Source: Chloranthus sessilifolius (lineage: Eukaryota > Streptophyta > Magnoliopsida > Chloranthales > Chloranthaceae). Taken from it: a stretch of DNA of 64,000 nucleotides. The translations under genes were made by a program, and so were the position numbers. Below are positions 57,901 through 61,485 of this stretch, piece after piece (position 1 is the stretch's first letter; each line of letters opens with the position of its first letter). Under the pieces are notes generated by a model. It was not told the DNA's origin, made no database searches, and saw only the letters and a program-made list of their open reading frames with translations. The stretch is from positions 146,957,317-147,021,316 of the forward strand of contig CM037584.1 in the NCBI GenBank assembly GCA_021018995.1. Reading direction: 5' to 3'.

Positions 57901-58333
57901 TAAAAAAATTAATAAATGCATTCAGAAGTGTGAGTGCATATCGACAAGTTCCCCTCCTATATCGAGAGCACAGATTAGAAATGAATCTTAGCAATGGGAG
58001 TAAGCTCTTACTAAAAAGTATAAAAGGCAAATAAAATCCATTTAAAATTTTGAAAATGCGAATGAGTTGAAAATGCATTACCTGGATATTACTTGATACG
58101 GTAAGGATTGCTCCTTCCCACTTACTTTCATATGTTGACATATCTGGTACACACGAAAAGGATAAAACAATAGGCATCATGATTGAACCTAACCTAGAAC
58201 TATATTACTGACCAAAGCAAGTGTTACACACCACAAATAGCTTTCTCGCTAGTACGGCAGGCTCATCCTTTGAGTCTTGAATGAGTTTGTGCAGAAACTT
58301 GGCAGCCTCCATTTCAACATGAGGAGATGTCAT
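11219..58333 (-). CDS. SYD: SPLAYED-type SNF2 chromatin-remodelling ATPase, 23 exons, 3' end outside window
   Basis: The product is the ATPase subunit of a plant SWI/SNF complex: it hydrolyses ATP to move or evict nucleosomes in the nucleus. Twenty-three exons with consistent phases give 1,856 codons. In order they hold a conserved start ([18 protein letters not shown]), a long Ser/Gly/Lys-rich region (about residues 55-700), a QLQ-like patch with [12 protein letters not shown] (about 720-732), the [17 protein letters not shown] block, an HSA-type basic helical region (about 1200-1340), helicase lobe 1 with GLGKT (about 1439-1443) and DEGH (about 1541-1544), and lobe 2 ending in [13 protein letters not shown]. 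The N-terminus and HSA match the SYD class rather than BRM, from memory of the Arabidopsis protein. The regions after motif VI (in Arabidopsis a very long tail) are missing and should lie left of base 1. Introns 2, 6, 20 and 23 are 12.3, 13.2, 6.3 and over 11.2 kb. No frameshift or internal stop was seen in the joined frame. Confidence 0.93.
11387..11465 (-). CDS. SYD: SYD exon 22 (motif V)
   Basis: A 79-base exon encoding [20 protein letters not shown] then DTDWNPQ, which is helicase motif V of SNF2 proteins. The acceptor is TTATAG and the donor is CTCAG|GTATTA. Confidence 0.95.
11756..11925 (-). CDS. SYD: SYD exon 21 (helicase lobe 2)
   Basis: A 170-base exon encoding [18 protein letters not shown] (motif IV) and [10 protein letters not shown] then [14 protein letters not shown]. 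The acceptor is ACTGCAG and the donor is CTCAG|GTAATA. Confidence 0.94.
12267..13775. other. Intron 20 part with simple repeats only
   Basis: No gene was seen. There is a short (AT)n with GATAC motifs near 12280-12360, poly-C at 12410-12427, a long (AT)n at 13099-13158, poly-C at 13485-13502 and poly-A at 13523-13542. A stretch near 13360-13430 (CACTC...CCAGTT...GTGCC...AGGTTGAT) weakly resembles 43440-43530. Confidence 0.6.
13776..14254. mobile_element. hAT-type MITE, copy A
   Basis: The ends CAGTGTTACC and GGTAACACTA are 10-bp inverted repeats with one mismatch. They are flanked by CATATGGC (13768-13775) and CATAAGGC (14255-14262), an 8-bp TSD with one change, as made by hAT transposases. 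The 479-bp AT-rich body has no open frame. The first 340 bp match the copy starting at 63654. Confidence 0.82.
14264..15634. other. Intron 20 part, nothing recognised
   Basis: There is a (GA)n tract at about 14408-14442. The rest is AT-rich with only short open frames, and I recognise no protein, RNA gene or terminal repeats. Confidence 0.5.
15635..16249. mobile_element. Possible hAT-type non-autonomous element
   Basis: The left end TAGGGGTGCAAAAG and reverse-complement right end TAGAGGTGCATTAT resemble Ac-type hAT ends. Flanks TGTAAAAT and GTAAATAT are only loosely similar. Internally CCAACCCAATTATTAAATGG occurs twice (about 15783 and 15938), and many GACCCA/GGGTC motifs are present. No transposase frame was seen. 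Confidence 0.45.
16840..17185 (+). repeat. CAC/ACC-rich low-complexity tract
   Basis: About 345 bp of imperfect CAC, CAT and ACC triplets. Its His/Thr-rich open frames come from base composition and have no other sign of coding. Confidence 0.85.
18256..18363 (-). CDS. SYD: SYD exon 20
   Basis: A 108-base exon (36 codons) encoding [20 protein letters not shown] then [16 protein letters not shown]. The acceptor is CCTGTAG and the donor is CCGG|GTATGT. It leads into helicase motif IV in exon 21 after a 6.3-kb intron. Confidence 0.93.
18470..18550 (-). CDS. SYD: SYD exon 19, followed by a GC-AG intron
   Basis: An 81-base exon (27 codons) encoding [20 protein letters not shown] then SQLHAEE. The next exon continues [12 protein letters not shown] in phase 0, so the intron must begin directly after GAGGAG, where the bases are GCATGC. 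This is a second GC-AG intron, with a weaker consensus than the one after exon 10. Confidence 0.88.
18707..18823 (-). CDS. SYD: SYD exon 18
   Basis: A 117-base exon (39 codons) encoding [20 protein letters not shown] and ending [11 protein letters not shown], a SYD-specific conserved stretch. The acceptor is TTTTTTAG and the donor is GAAG|GTATTT. Confidence 0.93.
18830..21300. other. Intron 17, repeats of uncertain type
   Basis: Two loose copies of AAGATTTGAAGG(T/C)TGA lie at about 19179 and 19268. A region with GATACATATCA and GATACGTATCAG motifs lies at 19510-19740 and is like the GATAC-rich foldback at 22407. At 20116 TAGGGCTGTCAATGAGCC looks like one hAT end, followed by GAGC/GCTCG motifs to about 20280, but no partner end was found. 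Nothing coding was seen. Confidence 0.4.
21306..21395 (-). CDS. SYD: SYD exon 17
   Basis: A 90-base exon (30 codons) encoding [20 protein letters not shown] then [10 protein letters not shown], the helix linking the two helicase lobes in SNF2 proteins. The acceptor is AACTAG and the donor is CAAG|GTTTGG. Confidence 0.93.
21513..21638 (-). CDS. SYD: SYD exon 16
   Basis: A 126-base exon encoding [20 protein letters not shown] through [10 protein letters not shown] to SPDQ, the conserved segment after motif III. The acceptor is AATGTAG and the donor is CAA|GTAAGG. Confidence 0.93.
21989..22047. repeat. (AT)n microsatellite
   Basis: About 59 bp of perfect AT repeat in SYD intron 15. Confidence 0.95.
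22190..22300 (-). mobile_element. tRNA-derived SINE, second copy
   Basis: On the minus strand CCTGTAGCTCAACTAAAAGG is like a tRNA box A, and GGTTCAAACCC is like box B, followed by a T-rich tail (TTTTTCTTTTTATTTTT). The spacing and the AAGGTTGA...TTGAGGT core match the element at 11095, so both belong to one family. It lies in intron 15 in the SYD orientation. Confidence 0.65.
22407..22730. mobile_element. Mutator-like foldback MITE with CCGATAC motifs
   Basis: The ends CATGGTAAAACTCGGCCGAT and, reversed, AAGGTATCAAAATCGG are inverted and imperfect. Flanks GTATAAGAC (22398-22406) and GCATAAGAC (22731-22739) form a 9-bp TSD with one change, as for Mutator-like elements. The body repeats GATACC/GGTATC many times, and the centre has a near-perfect hairpin built on TTTTTGCTTTT. 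Confidence 0.65.
22890..23103 (-). CDS. SYD: SYD exon 15 (DEGH box)
   Basis: A 214-base exon encoding [20 protein letters not shown], then [16 protein letters not shown] (motif II, Walker B, with the catalytic Glu) and [10 protein letters not shown] (motif III). The acceptor is TTGTAG and the donor is CTACAG|GTCACT. Confidence 0.95.
23187..23607 (-). mobile_element. Short retroposon with 16-bp target-site duplication
   Basis: AAATGACTAAGAAATT is found on both sides (23171-23186, 23608-23623). Directly inside the left copy is a T-rich run (the poly-A tail if the element is read on the minus strand), and at the other end is the TCGAGTAACTCGGCC repeat shared with 9265-9392. An (AT)n tract at 23327-23403 lies inside. 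It makes up most of SYD intron 14. Confidence 0.7.
23659..23831 (-). CDS. SYD: SYD exon 14 (helicase lobe 1)
   Basis: A 173-base exon encoding [20 protein letters not shown], then [13 protein letters not shown] (motif Ia region) and ending GPEERRRVF. The acceptor is TTTTGCAG and the donor is TTCAG|GTAAAT. It matches lobe 1 of SYD almost residue for residue. Confidence 0.94.
23927..24023 (-). CDS. SYD: SYD exon 13 (Walker A)
   Basis: A 97-base exon encoding [20 protein letters not shown] followed by [20 protein letters not shown] is motif I (Walker A), which binds ATP phosphate. The acceptor is TTGACAG and the donor is CAA|GTATGT. Confidence 0.95.
24159..24215 (-). CDS. SYD: SYD exon 12
   Basis: A 57-base exon encoding [20 protein letters not shown] with both end codons split. 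The acceptor is TTCTGCAG and the donor is [19 protein letters not shown] leads directly into the first helicase motif in exon 13. Confidence 0.9.
24505..24548 (-). CDS. SYD: SYD exon 11
   Basis: A 44-base exon encoding [14 protein letters not shown] plus two bases of Ser. The acceptor is TGTTGCAG and the donor is CACAG|GTATTG. It matches the conserved SYD segment between the HSA domain and the ATPase. Confidence 0.9.
24624..24818 (-). CDS. SYD: SYD exon 10, followed by a GC-AG intron
   Basis: A 195-base exon (65 codons) from [20 protein letters not shown] to NEDESDQAQ. No GT donor keeps the frame. The exon must end CAG and the intron begins GCAAGT, the standard form of a GC donor. The next exon starts [10 protein letters not shown], as expected for SYD. 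Confidence 0.9.
24908..25088 (-). CDS. SYD: SYD exon 9 (HSA region, second part)
   Basis: A 181-base exon encoding [20 protein letters not shown] through [15 protein letters not shown] and ending [11 protein letters not shown], the most conserved HSA block of SYD proteins. The acceptor is TTTTTAG and the donor is TTCAG|GTCTTA. Confidence 0.92.
25348..25533 (-). CDS. SYD: SYD exon 8 (HSA region, first part)
   Basis: A 186-base exon from acceptor TGAACAG to donor CACAA|GTGTGC. It encodes [20 protein letters not shown] and onwards through [18 protein letters not shown] to EVH. This strongly basic helical part begins the HSA domain, which in SWI/SNF ATPases binds nuclear actin-related proteins. 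Confidence 0.92.
25723..25784 (+). mobile_element. 62-bp LINE 3' end inserted at the SYD exon 7 donor
   Basis: The 62 bases contain GCGCCTTGCTGG, ATATAATCTTTTATTACTGA and end TCAAAAAAAA. They match in order the 3' end of LINE-2 (reverse complement at 51780-51835: CGCCTTGCTG, ATATAATCCC, ACCGATCAAAA). ATTAGGTACCTCCGT flanks it at 25708-25722 and 25785-25799. The TSD covers the exon 7/intron 7 boundary, so the splice donor is present twice. Confidence 0.85.
25794..25891 (-). CDS. SYD: SYD exon 7
   Basis: A 98-base exon encoding [20 protein letters not shown] and [12 protein letters not shown], a conserved helical segment before the HSA region. The acceptor is ATGCAG and the donor is CGGAG|GTACCT. 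A second copy of the donor sequence lies about 77 bp further into intron 7 because a short LINE fragment inserted there. Use of this proximal donor keeps the frame. Confidence 0.9.
26006..26202. mobile_element. Mutator-like foldback MITE with CCGAAAT motifs
   Basis: The ends CAAGGATCAAAGTTTCGG and (reversed) AAGGATCAAAATTTCGG are inverted repeats. GGGCAGAGT flanks both sides (25997-26005, 26203-26211), a perfect 9-bp TSD. The body is made of repeated CCGAAATTT/AAATTTCGG and GGTCCAAATTATC blocks in both directions, so the whole 197 bp can fold. Confidence 0.8.
26637..26925 (-). repeat. copia-1 3' LTR with internal duplication
   Basis: Matches the 5' LTR over its length (AAACTAAGGAAAATTTACA and CACACACAATATGACT are shared). 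A segment of about 51 bp with GGTTGTTGTAACCCAAACCC occurs twice here (about 26690-26795) but once in the 5' LTR, which accounts for its greater length. Confidence 0.85.
27220..27660 (-). pseudogene. copia-1 pol, RNase H side
   Basis: NSEEGEPL and GKLIYFTS-like residues lead to [20 protein letters not shown] and [20 protein letters not shown], the end of copia RT and start of RNase H. Frame changes are present. It continues the RT fragment at 29562 and up, from which it is now split by the nested insertion. Confidence 0.85.
27675..29564 (+). mobile_element. LTR-like insertion that captured a PDS5 gene fragment
   Basis: The insertion splits copia-1 pol and has GGGTGT on both sides (27669-27674, 29565-29570). 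Two direct repeats flank the PDS5 part: about 27700-27860 and about 28930-29100, sharing GACGATTAAGTGAACTC, GACTGGTTAAGGAAGCC and TTCGTTCTGTTTT. The right repeat goes on through TATAAATTGTTGTAATG and GAGAACTTGTGACAAG, like the gypsy-2 LTR-type stretch at 47350-47460. The best reading is a small LTR element with a shortened left LTR and host cDNA inside. Confidence 0.6.
27880..28985 (+). pseudogene. Intronless PDS5-like sister-chromatid cohesion gene fragment
   Basis: Translation gives [80 protein letters not shown] and [20 protein letters not shown], the N-terminal HEAT-repeat region of plant PDS5 proteins, which regulate cohesin on chromosomes. It runs without introns over about 250 residues, so it came from spliced RNA. 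There are frameshifts near 27900 and 28010 and a stop at 28580, then looser matches to about 28985. The central 194 codons are open. It is antisense to SYD. Confidence 0.85.
29565..30450 (-). pseudogene. copia-1 reverse transcriptase
   Basis: [20 protein letters not shown] opens the copia [22 protein letters not shown] and [19 protein letters not shown] (with the catalytic YVDD changed to YVDY) follow, ending [13 protein letters not shown] at the insertion point. Several shifts are present. Confidence 0.85.
30939..31402 (-). pseudogene. copia-1 integrase core
   Basis: [36 protein letters not shown] and the later [20 protein letters not shown] match the integrase core of copia (D-x-G-G-E-Y region and the LWGEAVLTA block). 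Stops and shifts break it. Confidence 0.8.
31524..33060 (-). pseudogene. copia-1 gag and pre-integrase region
   Basis: At 31739-31600 [17 protein letters not shown] and [10 protein letters not shown] are the pre-integrase zinc-finger region. Near 32325-32240 a broken zinc knuckle reads CTHCG then [11 protein letters not shown] in another frame. The rest toward 33060 is gag-like but too broken to follow. Confidence 0.65.
33850..34091 (-). repeat. copia-1 5' LTR
   Basis: Begins TGTTGGAATATA on the minus strand at 34091 and ends near AAACTGCA, followed by the primer-binding site at about 33831-33846. It differs from the 3' LTR at many bases, so the insertion is old. Confidence 0.82.
34434..35673. 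mobile_element. Repeat with GCGCCTAGGC motifs and inverted ends
   Basis: The left end GTGCTGTCAAAGGCTCACC and reversed right end GTGTTGTCAAAACACTAGGC are inverted. CGCCTAGGCG-type motifs cluster at both ends, and two loose internal copies of GCTACAATCAAGGG...TTGCTAGTTACT occur. An (AT)n tract (35511-35577) lies inside. No clear TSD was found and no protein is encoded. Confidence 0.45.
35807..35859. repeat. (AT)n microsatellite
   Basis: About 53 bp of perfect AT repeat. With 13099-13158, 21989-22047, 23327-23403, 35511-35577 and 51877-51930 it is one of six long AT arrays in the window. Confidence 0.95.
35947..36125 (-). other. Unidentified exon-like peptide
   Basis: A minus-strand frame reads [40 protein letters not shown] and [20 protein letters not shown]. 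The composition looks like real protein and unlike the TE proteins here, but I do not recognise it. It may be part of a copia gag, or an exon captured by a TE. There is no clear splice site at its ends and no SYD frame fits it. Confidence 0.3.
36480..37575 (-). mobile_element. Ty1/copia fragment (copia-2), integrase and pre-integrase
   Basis: Reading the minus strand gives [20 protein letters not shown] then [15 protein letters not shown], the integrase core block that precedes LWGEAV. Further up (37100-37500) are copia-like antisense stretches that match the sense of the pre-integrase region. The right end at about 37575 is cut by other LTR-like DNA. No LTR of its own was seen. Confidence 0.7.
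37576..38640 (+). mobile_element. LTR-like sequence, possible solo LTR
   Basis: It contains TCTATAAATAAACATTGTAA (a TATA-type promoter context), ATTGAATGAAAGAGCTTTTG, GATGAGTTTCTTCGAAGAG and many AAACCCTA and ATTCCATC repeats, like the gypsy-2 LTRs at 47350-47600. TTTAGAACATTCACGTAG occurs twice in tandem near 38425-38460. Ends could not be set. Confidence 0.45.
39109..40322 (-). CDS. SYD: SYD exon 6
   Basis: A 1,214-base open exon from acceptor ACTATAG to donor AAAG|GTGTCG. The encoded region is polar and low in complexity, with a [10 protein letters not shown] basic stretch and a run of acidic residues. It ends with the conserved SYD block [20 protein letters not shown] followed by a helical Glu/Arg-rich stretch. 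Frame and phase join exon 5 and exon 7 exactly. Confidence 0.91.
40382..40971. mobile_element. Mutator-like MITE filling SYD intron 5
   Basis: The ends GGGTTTTTTGCATTTAACCC and (reversed) GGATTTTTTGCATTTAGCTC are long inverted repeats that go on through the CTGAGAT and AAGCAAGGG blocks. TATAAACAA (40373-40381) and TAAAAACAA (40972-40980) form a 9-bp TSD with one change. Without the element, intron 5 would be about 111 bp. Confidence 0.78.
41033..41097 (-). CDS. SYD: SYD exon 5
   Basis: A 65-base exon encoding [20 protein letters not shown] and the start of the next codons, matching the SYD segment that follows the QLQ-like block. The acceptor GGTGCAG and donor GAAG|GTAAGT are good. A near copy of its acceptor and 5' end lies about 77 bp upstream in intron 4 (see findings). 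Confidence 0.88.
41150..41216 (-). repeat. Duplicated exon 5 acceptor in intron 4
   Basis: 41150-41216 is a diverged copy of 41073-41139, which spans the first 25 bases of exon 5 and its acceptor. Both read GGTGCAG|GAATGGTA or nearly so. The copy keeps the AG and a pyrimidine-containing lead. Splicing to it would add codons ending in TAA after [10 protein letters not shown]. Confidence 0.85.
41344..41630 (-). CDS. SYD: SYD exon 4 (QLQ-like region)
   Basis: A 287-base exon from acceptor AAACAG to donor TTCAG|GTATG. It encodes about 96 residues ending [19 protein letters not shown] plus a split Arg codon. The last part is the conserved QLQ-like element of SYD and related SWI/SNF ATPases, which in the family binds partner proteins. 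Confidence 0.9.
41640..44020. other. Intron 3, mostly unidentified
   Basis: Poly-A at about 42480-42494 and a region with GCGCCTAGG and GGGCACCTACGCG motifs at 42960-43145 that shares short motifs with 34434-35673. A G-rich tract and GTGCCACATG repeats lie at 43330-43700. No protein or RNA gene was seen. Confidence 0.5.
44025..45771 (-). CDS. SYD: SYD exon 3 (long N-terminal exon)
   Basis: A 1,747-base open exon. It starts with the end of the Arg codon and then [19 protein letters not shown], the conserved SYD block after PYQVISR, and ends SSYKMVQ before GTACTTG. The protein is rich in Ser, Gly and Asn with a basic patch ([12 protein letters not shown]) and is probably disordered. The acceptor is TTTTCAG at 45772. 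The uninterrupted frame over 580 codons is strong evidence of selection, since the surrounding intron DNA is full of stops. Confidence 0.92.
46480..46930 (+). pseudogene. LINE fragment near the zinc-binding (zf-RVT) region
   Basis: The plus strand gives a broken reading [15 protein letters not shown] followed in another frame by [20 protein letters not shown], similar to the FWxDxW...FPxLF block between RT and zf-RVT in plant L1 proteins. It is short and cut on the right by gypsy-2 sequence. Confidence 0.45.
46930..48560 (+). repeat. gypsy-2 LTR region, two related copies in tandem
   Basis: Related blocks occur twice: ACGTGCGCGCC...GACGCGCACATGGGAGG at about 47000-47055 and ACGTGAGCGCG...GACGTGCACATGGGGAG at about 47615-47665, and TTTGTGCAACTTTGAGAACT at 47420 with TTTGTGCACTCTTGGAGAAC at 48020. 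The order suggests an LTR pair or a partly duplicated LTR. GGTGTCAGAGA at 48572 could be part of a primer-binding site. Confidence 0.5.
48711..49665 (+). pseudogene. gypsy-2 gag
   Basis: [20 protein letters not shown] starts at 48711, a stop follows at about 48792, and the frame goes on to [39 protein letters not shown] and a CX2CX4HX4C knuckle ([14 protein letters not shown]) near residue 165 of the 192-residue open part. This is the capsid and nucleocapsid protein of a chromovirus-type gypsy element. Confidence 0.82.
49656..49964 (+). pseudogene. gypsy-2 aspartic protease
   Basis: [20 protein letters not shown] carries the D-S-G active site, and [20 protein letters not shown] with [10 protein letters not shown] follows, matching plant gypsy retropepsins. 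The frame starts just before gag ends and stops at TAA (49962). Confidence 0.8.
50300..51400 (+). pseudogene. gypsy-2 reverse transcriptase and start of RNase H
   Basis: [51 protein letters not shown] and, after a shift, [12 protein letters not shown] (catalytic YFDD) are RT motifs. A short gap removes the usual FKTRYG before [24 protein letters not shown] opens RNase H with the first catalytic Asp changed to Asn. The element stops at about 51400, so integrase and 3' LTR are absent. Confidence 0.85.
51405..51779 (-). mobile_element. Copia-3, left part (3' of the LINE-2 insertion)
   Basis: AT-rich antisense sequence ending CACATTGAAATTTAACAATT, like the stretch GACATTGAAATTTAAAACC in copia-2 (37390). 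It continues on the other side of LINE-2 at 55388. It has no open frame that I can follow and abuts the broken end of gypsy-2. Confidence 0.45.
51780..55387 (-). mobile_element. L1-type LINE (LINE-2), 5'-truncated, nested in copia-3
   Basis: The poly-A end is at 51780-51790 (poly-T on the plus strand) and the 5' end is cut inside the endonuclease. AATTTAACAATT (51768-51779) and AATTCAACAATT (55388-55399) form a 12-bp TSD with one change. From right to left it has partial endonuclease, RT, the zf-RVT domain and a 3' UTR containing poly-A plus (AT)n at 51860-51930. It is younger than the copia it splits. Confidence 0.9.
52190..55385 (-). pseudogene. LINE-2 ORF2: endonuclease part, RT, zf-RVT
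   Basis: [10 protein letters not shown]-like residues and [20 protein letters not shown] (55000-55060) are the end of the endonuclease. [58 protein letters not shown] and [14 protein letters not shown] (catalytic FVDD) are RT motifs in order. RIRLWEDAW and [20 protein letters not shown] with [18 protein letters not shown] form the zf-RVT end. Frames change several times. Confidence 0.88.
55400..57495 (-). mobile_element. Ty1/copia (copia-3), gag part with primer-binding site
   Basis: TTGGTATTAGAGCTCG at 57479-57495 (minus strand) is close to the initiator-Met primer-binding site. Below it the readings [34 protein letters not shown] and a broken Cys/His stretch ([16 protein letters not shown], about 56030-55980) are gag. 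The 5' LTR should lie from 57496 upward to roughly 57800. Its start could not be set. Confidence 0.7.
57496..58080. other. Probable copia-3 LTR and the intron 2 donor region
   Basis: A (GA)n run at 57558-57590 and AT-rich sequence follow the primer-binding site. No second copy of the LTR exists in the window to define it. From about 57840 the sequence is plain intron up to the exon 2 donor. Confidence 0.4.
58082..58143 (-). CDS. SYD: SYD exon 2
   Basis: A 62-base exon encoding [20 protein letters not shown] plus two bases of an Arg codon. It lies between acceptor ACCAG and donor CAG|GTAATG. The reading continues exon 1 in phase 0 and matches the SYD block Q-H-M-K-x-S-G-K-E. Intron 1 is only 88 bp, while the next intron is over 12 kb. 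Confidence 0.88.
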
Positions 58334-58345
58334 CTCATGAAAGAA
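58232..58345 (-). CDS. SYD: SYD exon 1 (start codon at 58333)
   Basis: The exon follows a good acceptor (T-rich tract then CTGCAG) at 58346-58347, so transcription starts in an unseen upstream exon. The first 12 bases are 5' UTR. The ATG at 58333 opens [18 protein letters not shown], which aligns with the known SYD N-terminus, and the coding part is exactly 34 codons ending in KLFV. The donor is G|GTGTGT at 58231. Confidence 0.88.
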
Positions 58346-58669
58346 CTGCAGATAACAAAAAAAATAATAACTACATAAATCAAGGTTCCCAATAAAATGC
58401 AAGTGCATTATAATCCATATATAATGTACACAAGCTTTAATTCAAGTGTATCCATCAGATGAGTCGTTATTCAATGTTATCTACATGGCCAAAATCTCAG
58501 TACCCCAACCATGGGTACTGAGATTTCACATCCAGTTGGCCAATCTGTAGCTTAAAGAATTTTGCTAGATCAATATGTTACCATTTTCTGATTGGTAATC
58601 AAAATTTTATCAAAGATAAAGGAATGTACAATAGATGTGATAGAAAGGATTTGGCCAAAAAATAAATCA

Positions 58670-58921
58670 GGCCCTGTTTGTCAACCCTTTTCCAAAGAGC
58701 ACTTTTCAAAGGAAAAAAATTTGGGTGAAACGCACATTTCACCCAAGAACCTAGCACCTCTAGTTAAAAATGGCGTTGTGTTGAGAAGCTGCCCCATGCT
58801 GCTTCTCACACAACACTATTATTAGCATATGATAAACCTTTTGAGAAGCAACATTTGAGAAATACACTTCTTTACAAGACCTGAAAAGTGCTTTTTTGAA
58901 AAACGGTTGCCAAACAGGGCC
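58670..58921. mobile_element. 252-bp MITE upstream of SYD exon 1
   Basis: The ends GGCCCTGTTTGTCAACCCTT and (reversed) GGCCCTGTTTGGCAACCGTT are inverted repeats that extend about 40 bp through AGCACTTTTCA. TCA flanks both sides (58667-58669, 58922-58924). The end motif is like PIF/Harbinger MITEs, though TCA is not their usual TAA/TTA. It lies about 325 bp upstream of exon 1, probably in a 5' UTR intron. Confidence 0.78.
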
Positions 58922-60339
58922 TCAGTAGATCTCCACAGAAACAGGATGACAGTTGTGATTTTGTACATGTAGCAATATTTTTCAGCAAGTGGTACCACCT
59001 GCTGCAAAACAGCTGAGATTTAGATCAAGTGTGCCTGAAGATTTTATTAAAAAAAAAAATTATCAAGAGATTAAGAATAGTCGAAGGCCATAAAAATGAA
59101 CAGTTACCGCATAACCTGTTTTAACAATTCATTTTTAAGGTGTTTGACTGCTCTTTGTTGGTGTGTGCATAGGATTCATTGTTAGTTGGTGTGTGTGTGT
59201 GTGTAAGCAATAGTGAGTCTGAGTCTTAAATTGAAAAAGGGTATATATTAATGAAAGAAAGGAAATGTCACATAAGAACTCAGATCCCTTATCTTCCATC
59301 TCTCTTCTTCCTCTTTTCAACCTAACCTAGCCCTACTTATTCACTACCATTTGATCTTGGTATCAGAGCAGATTCACTAGAACCCATCAACCCCATCCCC
59401 TTCTCTGACATCATTATTGTTGTTTCTGATGCCAGCATGATGTCTCATGAACAGTAAGGTCAAACTTTGACCTCCCAAAATCCCCGAGGGGAGAGAGGGG
59501 GGGGGGGGGGGGCTTACACAGTTGAATCATTTTTCCATGGAGACTTTTGTCTTCTGTGCGATGGTGATTTGAGGCCTCAAAAGTAGTGTTTCAAGTGGAT
59601 CTCTATCTCTCAGTCCCTTGTGATTTTCTAGGCTTCCAGGCTTCGTGTGATTGGAAAGGGGAACTGTCAGTCATTGATCTTGATCGGAATGGTTTACGGA
59701 AGACTGCATCACAGCAAATCCCAGGTTATGCGAGTTTTTTGGAGTATTTTCTTGATTATCGTGTTTCCACTCTTTCTTATTAATAGGTGGAAAGGCTACA
59801 GTTCACTGCATAAGGCTCCTTGGATGTGCTCTTGGTGAAGTTTGTTGAGTATTTGGTGAGTTGTGAAGTTTCTTCCTTGTGGGCTGACATCAACTATGTA
59901 TATTTTTTATCAACAGTGTAACTGGCAGTTTCCTTAAAAGTGTTTATGACACGGTTTCTTGGTAGTATTCCTGTGGTGTTGCAGTGTTGATCTCATAAGT
60001 GTTAAGGTTGTGATCTCATAAATGCTAAGGCTGTGCAGTTGTGCACTTGTTGTTGAAAGGTTGTATAGCCCATTTTTGGTTGTGCACATGTCGTTGAAAG
60101 GTTGTATAGCCCATATTTTGTTGAAATGGCTGTTGTCGTTTTGAAGTTTTTTTGGATTTTGTGGAGATGGAAGAAGTTAAAAATAATGTCGGATATTGAA
60201 GGATCTCATGGTAGAAGTCAAAGATCTTCCCCTATTGCAGTCACTTTTAACACGAGGAATATCATGATATCCCGCATGGTGCTTCCAGTGCTCAGACCTC
60301 CACCTCACAAGTACCTAAGTCAGGTATTTTTTGGGTATG

Positions 60340-61290
60340 TCAATGCATCCTCCCTCTGTCACCCTGGATCATCAACTCTGGGGACACTGACCATATGGTA
60401 TGTCAAAACTCCCCCATTCCATGTCTCCCATTTCGAATCAATGTCGCATTCATGTTGCCAATGGGTCTCCTGTCCCTATGAAGGGAAAGGGGACGGTTAA
60501 ATCTGGCTGTCCATCTCTTGATTCTACGTTGTTTGTTCCAAAAATGCCTATGAATTAGTTATCGATTAGCCAAATTACTAAGTCACTTAATTGTAGTGTA
60601 ATCTTTTATCCCACTCATTGTGTATTGCAGGGTGTGTCTATCGGGAGGAACATTGGTCGTGGTTTTTGAGGAGCGAGGCCTCTACCAGTTTGAAGACCAA
60701 CACATACAAAAGAAAAGGGTTGTTGCGACTTTCTCGTTGAATGAGGCACATCAATGGCATGCTCATCGTGGCCATTTACCCATCTCACGATTGCGAATCT
60801 TGTTTCTAGAACAGTTTAATTCCCTTGATGCCAATACACTTTTAAATGTGAGGTTTGTCAATGCTCGTCAACTCTCAAGGCATTTCAGAAGTTCATACCC
60901 TGTCAATATAAGTAAAAGCAGCACTCCTTTCAAACTTGTTCATTCTGATGGGTGGGGGCCATCCCCTGTTATCTCATTGTGGGGGTATCATTATTTTGTC
61001 ACCCTTGATGCTAATACTTTTAAATGTGAGGTTTGTCAATGCTCGTCATTTCAAGGCATTTCAGAAGTTCATACCTTGACAATCTAAGTAAAAGCAGCAC
61101 TCCTTTGAAACTTGTTCATTCTGATGTGTGGGGGCCATCCCCTGTTATCACATTGCGGGGGTATTGCTACTTTGTCACTTTCATAGTTTCATTAATGATT
61201 TTATTAGATATACTGTCGTATTTTTAATGAAATTTAAAGATGAAGATGCCATATTTTTTTCCTATCCTCCACAAGCTGGTCCAAACTCAA
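60340..61290 (+). pseudogene. copia-4 protease and integrase N-terminal part
   Basis: WIINSGDTDHMVC at about 60363 is the protease active-site region with Asn in place of the catalytic Asp. EERGLYQFEDQHIQKKRVVA and HQWHAHRGHLPISRLRIL are the pre-integrase zinc region. SSTPFKLVHSDGWGPSPVIS and GYHYFVTL open the integrase core and occur twice because of the tandem duplication. Confidence 0.82.
60824..61181 (+). repeat. Tandem duplication in copia-4 integrase, 180-bp period
   Basis: CTTGATGCCAATAC at 60824 and CTTGATGCTAATAC at 61004 start two copies sharing AAATGTGAGGTTTGTCAATG and AAGTAAAAGCAGCACTCCTT. The unit is 60 codons, and small indels now put parts out of frame. Confidence 0.88.
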
Positions 61291-61485
61291 TTCCATGCAA
61301 ATGTTAAGATATTGTGACCTGATAATGGTGGGAAATATTCTTCCCAACACCTTCAATCATTCCTTCATATTCATGGAATTGAGTGGCAAACCACATATCT
61401 ATACGATCCTCAACAAAATGGAGTCGCAAAAAGGAAATATCGTCCTCTCCTTGAGGTTTCTCGGTCTCTACTCCTTGGTATGAAT

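Noticed and set aside
58570-58665. Another LINE 3' tail next to the MITE
   Set aside because: GATTGGTAATCAAAATTTTATC resembles a LINE end on the minus strand, but there is no clear poly-A or TSD.
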